A stretch of 64,000 bases of DNA from the NCBI RefSeq assembly GCF_017084525.1, contig NZ_CP070950.1, forward strand, positions 3,844,001-3,908,000, given 5' to 3'. The stretch is from Conexibacter sp. SYSU D00693. GTDB lineage: Bacteria > Actinomycetota > Thermoleophilia > Solirubrobacterales > Solirubrobacteraceae. The notes below the pieces were generated by a model. It searched no databases. It worked only from the letters and a program-made list of their open reading frames with translations, and was not told the origin of the DNA. Below are positions 25,223-33,826 of the stretch, in pieces; position 1 is the first letter of the stretch, and every line of letters begins with the position of its first letter. A program made the translations under genes and the position numbers.

Positions 25223-25848
25223 CCTACGGCATCGTCGGCGCGCTGGTGATGCGCGCCGGGTTCATCGTCGCCGGCGCCGCCGTCCTGCACGCCTTCGGCT
25301 GGGTGAGCTTCCTGTTCGCCGCGCTGCTCGCCGCGACCGCCTGGCGCATCTGGCAGCACCGCCACGACCACAGCGACTCCGACGCGATCGTCGGGCGCCT
25401 GCGCCGCTGGCTGCCGATCGCCGAGGGCGAGCACGGCACGGCGCTGACGACGAAGGCCGGCGGCAAGCGCCTGCTCACCGCGGGCGGCGCGGCGCTCGCG
25501 GCGGTCGCCGTGGCCGACGTGCTCTTCGCGGTCGACTCCGTCCCCGCGATCCTCGCGATCACCGACGACACGTACGTCGTCTTCGCGGCCAACGCGTTCG
25601 CGCTGCTCGGCCTGCGCCCGCTGTTCTTCCTCGTCGCCGACCTCGTCGAGCGCCTCTACTACCTCAAGGCCGCGCTCGCCGCCCTGCTCGGCTTCATCGC
25701 GATCAAGCTCGTGCTGGGCGAGCTCGTGGGGAAGATCTCCCCGGCGATCAGCCTCAGCGTCATCGCGACGATCCTGCTCGTGGGTGCCGGCGCGTCCATC
25801 CTGCGCGACCGGCGGCTGGCGCGCGAGGCGGCGGCGGTCCGGCAATGA
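24898..25848 (+). CDS. TerC/Alx-family membrane protein, probable Mn2+ exporter
   Basis: 316 aa with about nine hydrophobic segments. Family motifs: S-L-S-L-D-N-V-F-V-F in the third segment and D-V-L-F-A-V-D-S-V-P-A-I in the second half, whose acidic residues line the metal site. A His-rich cytosolic loop (Q-H-R-H-D-H-S-D) is near residue 160. The GTG at 24898 begins V-F-D-L-L-D, the normal TerC N-terminus; AGAAGGGA lies about 9 bases upstream. The yybP-ykoY riboswitch upstream argues for export of manganese rather than tellurite resistance. Confidence 0.9.
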   Translation: MFDLLDSPTGAWIGLVAAIAVLLVVDLLVVRGRDGAMSTRQAAIASAAWVGVSVLFFVVLLVLGDDGQANAYLAGYLVEKSLSLDNVFVFLLVFSSFGIAASQRHRLLTYGIVGALVMRAGFIVAGAAVLHAFGWVSFLFAALLAATAWRIWQHRHDHSDSDAIVGRLRRWLPIAEGEHGTALTTKAGGKRLLTAGGAALAAVAVADVLFAVDSVPAILAITDDTYVVFAANAFALLGLRPLFFLVADLVERLYYLKAALAALLGFIAIKLVLGELVGKISPAISLSVIATILLVGAGASILRDRRLAREAAAVRQ

Positions 25849-25895
25849 GGGAGGGGAAGCACGCGGCGTGCGCGGTCTCCGCGGGGCGCCGGGCG

Positions 25896-25942
25896 GTGAA
25901 CGGGGAGTTCCGCTCGCCATGCGAGCGCAAGTCCCCACTCAC
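25896..25942. terminator. Long imperfect hairpin between convergent genes
   Basis: Two 20-base arms (25896-25915 and 25923-25942) are complementary at 16 of 20 positions, with a 7-base loop. It lies in the 195-base gap between terC and the convergent epoxide-hydrolase-like gene and probably terminates both. Nothing else is recognisable in this gap. Confidence 0.5.
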
Positions 25943-26043
25943 GCTCGCGCGCCGTCGCGGGGGCCGTGAGGACGGACCTCCGACCGCGGTGGCGTCCGGG
26001 GGGTCGTGGTCCGCGCGGCGGGACCACCTGCGCCCGGGCCGGC

Positions 26044-26517
26044 CTACCCGCCGCTCGGCCAGCGCCGGTTGAGCGCCGGCACCACCGCACCGAGGGCGCC
26101 GCGCAGCAGCGAGACGGTGATGTCGGCCCAGTCGAAGTAGTCGCGCCAGACGGTGATGCGGCCGTCGCGGACCTCGAAGCGCCCGCAGACCCAGAAGCGC
26201 TGTTCGAAGCGGCCGAGGCCGAGGGCGTCGGTGCGCTCGGTGAGGACGACGTCGCCCTCGACCGCGATGCCGTGGACGACGACGCGGAAGTGCATGCCGA
26301 GCCGGTCGAAGACGAGCCGGGCGAGGCGCTCCACGCCGCGGCGGCCGTGGATGGTGGGCAGGGAGACGTTCGTGTAGGCGATGTCGTCGTCCAGGAGGGC
26401 GACGGCGGCGTCGACGTCGCCCGCCTCCATCGCTGCGAGGAAGGCCTCGACGACGCCGGCGGGGTCGGTGGCCCGCGCGGCGCCGGCGCCGTTCGTGGTG
26501 GTCGTCGTGGCGGACAT
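26044..26517 (-). CDS. Limonene-1,2-epoxide hydrolase-like (SnoaL/NTF2 fold) protein
   Basis: 157 aa. All catalytic positions of the LEH family appear in order: Tyr48 and Asn50 (A-Y-T-N), Arg95 and Asp97 (E-R-T-D), and Asp126 (W-R-D-Y). The fold is the small cone-shaped NTF2-like barrel. The enzyme would add water to an epoxide of a terpenoid, sterol or lipid; the actual substrate is unknown. The N-terminal 17 residues (S-A-T-T-T-T-T) look disordered. Start ATG at 26517; divergent from the MMPL gene. Confidence 0.82.
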   Translation of the reverse strand: MSATTTTTNGAGAARATDPAGVVEAFLAAMEAGDVDAAVALLDDDIAYTNVSLPTIHGRRGVERLARLVFDRLGMHFRVVVHGIAVEGDVVLTERTDALGLGRFEQRFWVCGRFEVRDGRITVWRDYFDWADITVSLLRGALGAVVPALNRRWPSGG

Positions 26518-26617
26518 GGCCGGATCTTGGCGTACTCCCGGGGGTGTACGGAAGGGGCGGCGAAGTGCCTCCCGCGGGCCGATGTGCGCGGCGACGCGCC
26601 GCGCCACGATGGCGCCC

Positions 26618-28660
26618 ATGCTCGTCCGCCGGCTCATCGCCCACCCGCGCCGCGCGCTCCTCGCGCTGCTCGCGTTCGTGCTCGTCGCCGGGGTGGTGGG
26701 CGGCCCGGTCGCCGACCGCCTCAGCAGCGACGGCGGCTTCGTGGCCGCCGGCGCCGACTCGCAGGTCGCCGTGGAGCGCGTCGAGGCGGCCACCGGCCGC
26801 GCGCCCCACGGCGGCGTCGTCGTCCTCGTCGACGCTCCGACGCCCCAGCGCGTCGCGGGCGTCGTCGACCGGCTGGCACGGCTGCCGGGCGTCGCGAGCG
26901 CCCGTGACGGCGGGCGGCTCGGCGACGACGCCGTCGCGACCGCGACCCTGCGCGCGGACGCCGACGACGACGCGGTCGCCGAAGCGGCCCTCGCCGCCTT
27001 CGACGGCCAGCGGGGCATCACCGTCGGCGGCGGGGCGGTCGCGGGCTTCCAGCTGGGCGACACGATCTCCGGCGACCTCGCGCGGGCCGAGATGCTCGCG
27101 TTCCCGCTCCTGCTGCTGCTGTCGCTGCTGTTCTTCCGCGGGCGGGCGACGTGGCTGCCGCTGCTCGTCGGCGTCACGACGGTCCTCGGCACGTTCCTCG
27201 CCCTCACGGGCATCGACGCCGTCCACGGCCTCAACGTCTTCGCGCTGAACCTCGTCATCGGCCTCGGGCTCGGCCTGGCCATCGACTACACGCTGTTCGT
27301 CGTCACGCGCTTCCGCGAGGAGCTCGCGACGCGCGGCGAGGGCCCGGAGGCGGTCGCCGCGACGATGCGCACGGCGGGGCGCACCGTCGTCTTCTCGGCA
27401 GCCACGGTCGCCTGCGCGCTCATCACGCTGACCGTCTTCCCGCAGGAGTTCCTGCGCTCGATGGGCATCGCCGGTGCCACGGTCGCCGTCGTCGCCGCGC
27501 TGGCGACGCTCGCGGTCGCCCCGCCGCTGCTCACGCTCTGGGGCGCGAAGCTCGCCCGCCACGACCGCGGAGCCGCGCGCGGCGAGGCGCGCTGGCACCG
27601 CCTCGCGCACGCGGTCATGCGGCGCCCCGGTCCGGTCGCCGCCATCACCGCGGCGGCGATGCTCGCCCTCGCCTCGCCGGCGCTCAGCACGACGTGGACG
27701 CCCGTCGACGCGACGGCGATCCCGGAGGGCAAGAGCTCGCGCGAGGTCGCCGACCGCCTCGCCGCCGCCGGCGGCGAGCGCACCCGCGAGCCCGTGCTGC
27801 TCGCCGTCTCGGCGCCCGCCTCCGACGGTGCGCAGGTCCGCGCCTTCGCCGCGGAGGTGGCGCGCGTCGCCGGCGTGGAGCAGGTCACGCCGCCGCGGCA
27901 CCTCGGCGGGTCCACCTGGCAGCTCGACGCGGTCGTGCCGGGCGACCCGGCCGGGGCCGTGGCCCGCCACGTCGTCGAGGACGTCCGGGACCTCAGCGCG
28001 CCCTTCGACGTCCGCGTCGGCGGCAGCGCCGCGGAGTTCGTCGACCAGCAGGCCGCTCTCGGCTCGCGGCTGGGCCTCGCGCTCGGGCTGCTCGCCGGCC
28101 TGACGATGCTCGTCCTGTGGCTCATGACCGGCTCCGTCGTCCTGCCGCTCAAGGCCGTGCTGATGAACGTCCTGACCGTCGGCGCCGCGCTCGCGCCGCT
28201 GACGATCATCTACCAGGGCGGCCATCTGACCGGGCTGCTCGGCTACACCCCCAACGGCGGCGTCGAGCCCAGCGACTTCCTGGTCACTGCCGCGCTCGTG
28301 TTCGCGCTGTCGACCGACTACGGCGTCTTCCTCCTGGGCCGCATCAAGGAGCTGCGCGACGCCGGCGTCCCGGACCGCGAGGCGGTGGCGATCGGCCTGG
28401 CGCGGACCGGCCGGGTCGTGACGGCTGCCGCGCTCCTGCTCGCCGTCGCCATCGGCGCCTTCAGCACGAGCTCCATCTCGTTCATCCAGCAGATCGGCGT
28501 CGCCACCGCGGTCGGCGTCCTCGTCGACGCGTTCGTCGTGCGCACCCTGCTGGTCCCGGCGCTCATGGCGCTGCTGGGTCGCTGGAACTGGTGGTCGCCG
28601 CGGCCGCTGGCCCGCCTGCACCCCCGCGGGCTTGGCGACCTGCACGCCGGCGCAGGATGA
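26618..28660 (+). CDS. MMPL-family (RND) transporter
   Basis: 680 aa. The two-fold RND layout is visible: TM1, an extracytoplasmic loop (about 35-150), a TM2-6 block containing G-L-G-L-A-I-D-Y (MMPL Asp-Tyr motif), then TM7, a second loop (about 365-480) and a second TM block containing A-L-S-T-D-Y-G-V-F. Such proteins export lipids or hydrophobic compounds using the proton gradient. The ATG at 26618 begins M-L-V-R-R-L just before TM1; ATG 26609 would add three residues. Its stop overlaps the histidine kinase start (ATGA), tying transporter and two-component system together. Confidence 0.9.
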   Translation: MLVRRLIAHPRRALLALLAFVLVAGVVGGPVADRLSSDGGFVAAGADSQVAVERVEAATGRAPHGGVVVLVDAPTPQRVAGVVDRLARLPGVASARDGGRLGDDAVATATLRADADDDAVAEAALAAFDGQRGITVGGGAVAGFQLGDTISGDLARAEMLAFPLLLLLSLLFFRGRATWLPLLVGVTTVLGTFLALTGIDAVHGLNVFALNLVIGLGLGLAIDYTLFVVTRFREELATRGEGPEAVAATMRTAGRTVVFSAATVACALITLTVFPQEFLRSMGIAGATVAVVAALATLAVAPPLLTLWGAKLARHDRGAARGEARWHRLAHAVMRRPGPVAAITAAAMLALASPALSTTWTPVDATAIPEGKSSREVADRLAAAGGERTREPVLLAVSAPASDGAQVRAFAAEVARVAGVEQVTPPRHLGGSTWQLDAVVPGDPAGAVARHVVEDVRDLSAPFDVRVGGSAAEFVDQQAALGSRLGLALGLLAGLTMLVLWLMTGSVVLPLKAVLMNVLTVGAALAPLTIIYQGGHLTGLLGYTPNGGVEPSDFLVTAALVFALSTDYGVFLLGRIKELRDAGVPDREAVAIGLARTGRVVTAAALLLAVAIGAFSTSSISFIQQIGVATAVGVLVDAFVVRTLLVPALMALLGRWNWWSPRPLARLHPRGLGDLHAGAG

Positions 28661-29808
28661 TCCGGTGGATGCGGGAGCAGCTTGCGCGCAGCCGAGCCCT
28701 GCGGGCGTGGCTGCCACTGGTGCTCGTCGTGCCGGTGCTGACGCTCGACGCGGCGCTCAGCGACAAGGGCCCGGCGATCACCTGGTGGCGGGAGCTGCTG
28801 CTCGTCGTCGGCTGCCTGCCGCTGCTGCTGCGCGAGCGGCTCGGCTTCGCCCTGCTCGGGCCGCTGCTGACCGCGGGCATCGTGCTCGCGCTCTGGGCGC
28901 TCGAGCCGGGCGAGACGATCGTCGTCCTGCCGATGATCGCGCTGGCGACGCTCGGCGCGCGCGGGACGCGGCGCCAGAGCGTCTGGGCGGGCATCGGGCT
29001 GCTGCCCTGCGTCATGGCGGGCGTCCTGCCGTTCGCCGACACCACAGCCGACTTCCTCGAGAACGTCGTGCGCAACTCCGCGCTGTGCCTCCTGGCGCTG
29101 GCCGCCGCGGACGTCGCCCGCTCGCGCAGCGAGGCCACCGAGCGCCAGGCCGCCGCCCGCGAGGAGGAGGCGCGACGGCGGATGGCGCAGGAGCGGCTGC
29201 GCATCGCCCAGGACGTCCACGACGTCGTGGCGCACGCGCTCGTCGCGGTCAACGTCCAGGCCGGCGTCGCCGCCCACCTCGTCGAGCGCGACCCCGAGCA
29301 CGCCCAGGAGGCGCTGCGCCAGATCAAGGCCACCAGCGGCGAGGCGCTCGACGAGCTGCGCGCGACGCTCGGCGTCCTGCGGGCCGGCGACGACGACGCC
29401 GCGCCGGTGCGCCCGGCCGCCGGCCTGCACGACCTCGACGAGCTGGCGGGCGCCCTGCGGGCCGCGGGCGTGCGCGTGGAGCTCGACGTCGACGAGGCCG
29501 TCCAGGCGCCCGCGCCGGTGCACGCCGCGGGCTATCGGATCGTGCAGGAGGCCCTGACCAACGTCCTGCGCCACGCGCGGGCCCAGACGGTCCGGGTGCG
29601 GGTCGCCGGCGACGGCGAGGCGGTGCGCCTCGAGGTCGTCGACGACGGGGTCGGCGAGGGGGCCGCGCCCGGCGACGGTCGCGGGCAGGGGGTGCGCGGG
29701 ATGCGCGAACGTGCGGCGGCGCTGGCCGGCACGCTGGAGTCCGGCCCTGCCCCCGGCGGCGGCTGGCGGGTGCTGGCCCGGCTGCCCGCCCAGGGGGCGC
29801 CGCGGTGA
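28657..29808 (+). CDS. Sensor histidine kinase (NarL/DesK type, HisKA_3)
   Basis: 383 aa. About four or five TM helices (20-150), then a coiled linker (155-185). The HisKA_3 phospho-acceptor is His188 in I-A-Q-D-V-H-D-V-V. The HATPase_c domain has the N-box E-A-L-T-N-V-L-R-H-A, the G1 box D-D-G-V-G and the G-V-R-G-M-R-E-R segment. There is almost no extracytoplasmic domain, so it likely senses membrane or intramembrane signals. It starts in the overlap ATGA and ends in a GTGA overlap with its response regulator. Confidence 0.9.
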   Translation: MIRWMREQLARSRALRAWLPLVLVVPVLTLDAALSDKGPAITWWRELLLVVGCLPLLLRERLGFALLGPLLTAGIVLALWALEPGETIVVLPMIALATLGARGTRRQSVWAGIGLLPCVMAGVLPFADTTADFLENVVRNSALCLLALAAADVARSRSEATERQAAAREEEARRRMAQERLRIAQDVHDVVAHALVAVNVQAGVAAHLVERDPEHAQEALRQIKATSGEALDELRATLGVLRAGDDDAAPVRPAAGLHDLDELAGALRAAGVRVELDVDEAVQAPAPVHAAGYRIVQEALTNVLRHARAQTVRVRVAGDGEAVRLEVVDDGVGEGAAPGDGRGQGVRGMRERAAALAGTLESGPAPGGGWRVLARLPAQGAPR

Positions 29809-30473
29809 CGACCGTCCTGCTCGCCGACGACCACGTCCTCGTGCGCGCGGGATTCCGCGCGCTGCTCGACGCCGAGCCGGACATCGCGGTCGTGGCCGAG
29901 GCGGCCGACGGCCGCGAGGCGGTGGAGCTCGCCCGCCACCACGTGCCCGACGTCGTCCTGATGGACGTCCGCATGCCGCACGTCGACGGCCTCACCGCGA
30001 CCGCCGACATCACCGCCGACCCGGCGCTCGCCGGCACGCGGGTGGTCGTCCTCACGACCTTCGAGCTCGACGAGTACGTCTTCGGCGCGCTGCGCGCCGG
30101 CGCCGCCGGCTTCCTGCTCAAGGACGTCGAGCCGACCGGCCTGCTCGACGCCGTCCGGGTCGTCGCCGCCGGGGACGCGCTGCTCGCGCCGCGCCACACG
30201 CGCCGGCTCATCGAGGCGTTCGTCGCGCAGGAAGGCCGGCCGGTCGACGCCGACGGCGCGCTGCTCGACGAGCTCACGCCCCGCGAGTGCGAGGTCCTGG
30301 CGCTCGTGGGGCAGGGGCTGTCCAACGCCGAGGTCGCCGAGCGGCTCGTCGTATCGCCGCTCACCGCCAAGACCCACGTCGCGCGCCTGCTGCGCAAGCT
30401 CCCCGCGCGCGACCGGGCGCAGCTCGTCGTCCTGGCCTACGAGAGCGGGCTGGTCACGCCGGGACGGCGCTGA
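29805..30473 (+). CDS. LuxR/NarL-family response regulator
   Basis: 222 aa. Receiver domain: Asp8/Asp9, phospho-acceptor Asp54 (V-L-M-D-V-R-M-P), Thr84 and Lys106 (L-L-K-D). C-terminal LuxR HTH about 155-215: L-T-P-R-E-C-E-V-L and G-L-S-N-A-E-V-A-E-R-L, with the recognition segment S-P-L-T-A-K-T-H-V. Cognate of the kinase upstream; probably regulates the MMPL gene (inference). The last 20 bases overlap the convergent cydC stop region. Confidence 0.92.
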   Translation: MTTVLLADDHVLVRAGFRALLDAEPDIAVVAEAADGREAVELARHHVPDVVLMDVRMPHVDGLTATADITADPALAGTRVVVLTTFELDEYVFGALRAGAAGFLLKDVEPTGLLDAVRVVAAGDALLAPRHTRRLIEAFVAQEGRPVDADGALLDELTPRECEVLALVGQGLSNAEVAERLVVSPLTAKTHVARLLRKLPARDRAQLVVLAYESGLVTPGRR

Positions 30474-32142
30474 GGTCGCCGGGGACGACGCGGCCCTCGC
30501 GCAGCTCGAGCACCTCGTCGAAGGCCTCGAGGCCGCGGCGGTCGTGCACCACGGCGAGGACGCCGCGGCCGGCGGCGAGGCGCGGGAGCTCCCGCAGGAG
30601 CGTCTCGGCGCCCTCGGGGTCGAGGTGGGCCGTGGGCTCGTCGAGCACCAGGAAGCGGGCGCCGGACAGCAGGCCGCGAGCCAGGGCGATGCGCTGGCGC
30701 TGGCCACCGCTGACCTGGGCGCCGTCCTCGCCCACGAGCGTCGCCAGGCCGTCGGGCAGCTCGTCCAGCCAGGGTCCCAGGCCCGCGTCCTCGAGCGCCC
30801 GGCGCACCTCGGCGTCGGAGGCCTCGGGGCGCGCGAGCCGGACGTTCTCGGCGATCGTCGTGGTGAACAGGCGGGCGTCCTGCGCGACGAGGCAGACGGT
30901 CCGGCGCACGTCGTCCTGGGCGAGGTCGCGGACGTCCACGCCGCCCAGCGTCACCCGTCCGGCGTCCGGGTCGCGGAAGCGCACGAGCAGCGAGGCCAGG
31001 GTGGTCTTGCCACCGCCCGAGGGGCCGAGGAGCGCCACCGCCCGTCTCGGCTGGAGCGCCAGGGTGGCCCCGCGCAGGACCGGCCGGCCGCCGAGCGCGA
31101 CGTCGGCGCCGTGCACCTCCAGCGTGCCCCCCGCGGGCAGCGGACGGGGCGCGGCGGGGTCGCGGACCGCCGGCGCGCGGTCGGTCACGTCGAGCAGCCG
31201 CTGCGCGCTCGCGGCGCACGCGTCGAGCTGCTGGGCGGCGGCGGGCAGGGGAGCGACGGCCTCGAAGGACGCGAGCGCGAGGAACGTCAGGGCCGCGAGG
31301 AGGACCCCGTCCAGCCGCCCGCCCTCGACGGCCGGGACCGCCACGACGGCGACGGCCACCGCGGTGGCTCCCTGGAGCAGCGAGCCGGCCCCGGTCGCCA
31401 TCGCCGCGGCGACCGCGTCGCGGCCGGCCAGCGCCCGCAGGCGCCGGTCGGCGGCGGCGAGGCGCGCACGCCGGTCGGCACCCCGGCCGGCGACGACGAG
31501 CTCGGGCGCCCCCTGCACCACCTCGAGGACCTCGGTGGCGAGAGCGGCGCGCGCGGACGCCTGGCGGCGGGCGGCGACCCGCCCCAGCCACGCCGTGGCG
31601 GCCGGCAGGAGCACGCCGGCCACCGCGAGCCCCGCGGCGAGCACGAGCGATGCGGCGGGCAGCATGACCCACGCGACGGCGACGGCGGCCGTCGACGCCA
31701 CCAGGGCGGCGAGCGGCGGGCCGGCGGCGCGCAGGTGCAGGTGCTGGAGCGCGTCGACGTCCTGCACGAAGCGCGCCAGGAGGTCGCCCTGGCGCACCCC
31801 GAGGTCGCCGGGGACGAGTGGCGCGAGCCGGGCGAAGAACCGCTCGCGCAGCGTGGCCAGGGCGCGGAAGGCGACGTCGTGGGTCACCAGGCGCTCGGCG
31901 TAGCGCAGGCACGCGCGGGACAAGCCGAAGAAGCGCACGCCCACGATGAGCGTGCCGAGCGCGAGGACCGGCGGGCGCAGCGCCGCCTTCGAGATGAGGG
32001 CGCCGGACACCGTGAGCAGCCCGACGGCGCACAGCAGCGTCAGCGCCGTGAGGGCGATGCCCAGCGCGAACCGCGGCCACGAGGGCGGCGCGAGGCGGAC
32101 GACCTCGCGCAGCGCGCGACCGCGGGCGGCCAGGGCACTCAC
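30454..32142 (-). CDS. cydC: Thiol reductant ABC exporter subunit CydC
   Basis: 562 aa ABC half-transporter: six-TM domain (about 20-300), then the ATPase with Walker A G-P-S-G-G-G-K-T-T, signature V-S-G-G-Q-R-Q-R and Walker B F-L-V-L-D-E-P. With CydD it exports cysteine/glutathione-type thiols or haem-related reductant needed to assemble cytochrome bd. The GTG at 32142 overlaps the cydD stop (GTGA). Last gene of the cydABDC operon. Confidence 0.9.
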   Translation of the reverse strand: MSALAARGRALREVVRLAPPSWPRFALGIALTALTLLCAVGLLTVSGALISKAALRPPVLALGTLIVGVRFFGLSRACLRYAERLVTHDVAFRALATLRERFFARLAPLVPGDLGVRQGDLLARFVQDVDALQHLHLRAAGPPLAALVASTAAVAVAWVMLPAASLVLAAGLAVAGVLLPAATAWLGRVAARRQASARAALATEVLEVVQGAPELVVAGRGADRRARLAAADRRLRALAGRDAVAAAMATGAGSLLQGATAVAVAVVAVPAVEGGRLDGVLLAALTFLALASFEAVAPLPAAAQQLDACAASAQRLLDVTDRAPAVRDPAAPRPLPAGGTLEVHGADVALGGRPVLRGATLALQPRRAVALLGPSGGGKTTLASLLVRFRDPDAGRVTLGGVDVRDLAQDDVRRTVCLVAQDARLFTTTIAENVRLARPEASDAEVRRALEDAGLGPWLDELPDGLATLVGEDGAQVSGGQRQRIALARGLLSGARFLVLDEPTAHLDPEGAETLLRELPRLAAGRGVLAVVHDRRGLEAFDEVLELREGRVVPGDLSAVPA

Positions 32143-33824
32143 GCCGCCACCGCCTCGAGCACGGCGGGTGCGCAGCGGCCGCCGTCGAGCCGGACCACGG
32201 TGTGGGCCCGGGCGGCGAGCTCCGGCCGGTGGACGACCAGCAGCACGGTCCGTCCTTCGGCGAGCCGGGCGATGGCCGCGTCGACCCGTGCGGCCGTCTG
32301 CGCGTCCAGGTGGGCGGTCGGCTCGTCGAGGACCACGAGCGGGCGCTCGGCGCAGAAGGCGCGGGCCAACGCCACGCGCTGGGCCTGGCCAGCCGAGAGG
32401 CCGCGTCCGCCGTCGCCGATGCGCGTGGCCAGGCCGTCGGGCAGCTCGGCGACCAGGTCGCCGGCTCCTGCCGCCTTCAGCGCGGCTGCGACCTCCTCGT
32501 CCGTCGCCTCGGGACGCAGCAGGCGGACGTCGTCGGCGAGGGTGCCGGCGAAGAGCATCGGGCGCTGGGGCACCCACGCGACCTGGGCGCGCCAGGCGTC
32601 GGGGTCGACGTCGCGCAGGTCGGTGTCGCCGCAGCGCACCGCACCGCCGTCCGGGTCGGCGAGGCGCAGCACGAGCGCGGCGACCGTCGACTTGCCCGCG
32701 CCGGAGGCGCCGACCAGGGCGGTCACCTCGCCGGGCGCCACCTCCAAGTCGAGGTCGTGGAGGACGTCGCCCTCACGCGCGGGGTGGGCGAAGCGCACGC
32801 CGTCCAGCCGGACGGGCAGGCGCGAGGGATCGGGGGCCGGCACGGGGCGCGCGGGGGCGGGCGCGATCGCCGGCCGGTCGAGGACCGCGTAGAGGCGCTC
32901 GGCCGCGGCGGTGCCCTCCTCGGCGGCGTGGTGCTGCTGGCCCATGGCGCGGATGGGCGCGTAGAGCTCGGGACAGAGCAGCAGGACGGCCAGCCCCGCC
33001 TCCAGCCCCACGTGGCCCTCGACGAGCTGGATGCCGACGGTGGCCGCGACCAGCGCGGTCCCGACCGTCGCGCCGAGCTCGAGGACGAACGCGGAGAGGA
33101 AGGCGACGCGCAGCGTCGCCATGGTCTCGGCCCGGTAGCGCTCGCCGATGGCGGCGATCGTGCGCTCCTGCGCCCGCTCGCGCACGTGCGCCCGCAGGGT
33201 GGGCAGTCCCCGCACGACGTCCGAGAAGTGGGCGCCCAGCAGCTGGAGGGCGTCGAAGCGCGCGCGGACCTTGTCGCGCGCCAGGAGCCCGACCAGCGCG
33301 AGGAAGACGATGAGGACCGGGATCGTCAGGGCGAGGACCAGCCCGGCCGCGAGGTCGCGCGGAAGGACGACCGCGAGGACCGCCACCGGGATGGTGACGC
33401 TCAGCACGACCTGCGGCAGGTACTTCGAGAACCATGCCTCGAGCGCGTCCACGCCCTGGACGGCGACCGTCGCCAGCTCGCCGCTGCGCTCGCCGGCGGC
33501 GGCCAGCGGCGCGCCGCTCAGCAGGTGCGAGGCCAGGCGGCCGCGCAGCTCGCCGAGGACGCGCAGCGCGCCCAGGCGACCGACCAGCTCGAAGGCCCCG
33601 ACCACGACCGCCCGCGCCGCGACGACGCCGAGGAGGGCGAGCACGGTCGGGGTGAGGCTGGCGATGGCGCGGTGGCCGAGGAAGCCCTCGAACAGCAGGT
33701 GCGCCAGCAGCAGGGCCTGGGCCACGACGAGCCCGGCGGCCAGCACGCCGAGCGCGCCGATCGCGAGCACCGCGTGCCGGGCCGCGCGGCCCTCGCGCAG
33801 CAGCCGCCGGTCCGTGGCGCGCAC
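32139..33824 (-). CDS. cydD: Thiol reductant ABC exporter subunit CydD
   Basis: 561 aa. Six-TM domain over about 18-300, containing E-A-W-F-S-K-Y-L-P-Q and L-L-C-P-E-L-Y-A-P-I-R, both typical of CydD. ATPase domain with G-A-S-G-A-G-K-S-T, L-S-A-G-Q-A-Q-R (signature with G-to-A change) and V-V-L-D-E-P. Partner of CydC. The GTG start at 33824 is 2 bases after the cydB stop. Confidence 0.9.
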   Translation of the reverse strand: MRATDRRLLREGRAARHAVLAIGALGVLAAGLVVAQALLLAHLLFEGFLGHRAIASLTPTVLALLGVVAARAVVVGAFELVGRLGALRVLGELRGRLASHLLSGAPLAAAGERSGELATVAVQGVDALEAWFSKYLPQVVLSVTIPVAVLAVVLPRDLAAGLVLALTIPVLIVFLALVGLLARDKVRARFDALQLLGAHFSDVVRGLPTLRAHVRERAQERTIAAIGERYRAETMATLRVAFLSAFVLELGATVGTALVAATVGIQLVEGHVGLEAGLAVLLLCPELYAPIRAMGQQHHAAEEGTAAAERLYAVLDRPAIAPAPARPVPAPDPSRLPVRLDGVRFAHPAREGDVLHDLDLEVAPGEVTALVGASGAGKSTVAALVLRLADPDGGAVRCGDTDLRDVDPDAWRAQVAWVPQRPMLFAGTLADDVRLLRPEATDEEVAAALKAAGAGDLVAELPDGLATRIGDGGRGLSAGQAQRVALARAFCAERPLVVLDEPTAHLDAQTAARVDAAIARLAEGRTVLLVVHRPELAARAHTVVRLDGGRCAPAVLEAVAA

Positions 33825-33826
33825 CC

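Noticed and set aside
24898-25848. Tellurite-resistance call for the TerC protein
   Set aside because: No other ter genes are present and a Mn2+-type riboswitch precedes it, so metal (Mn) export is the better reading.
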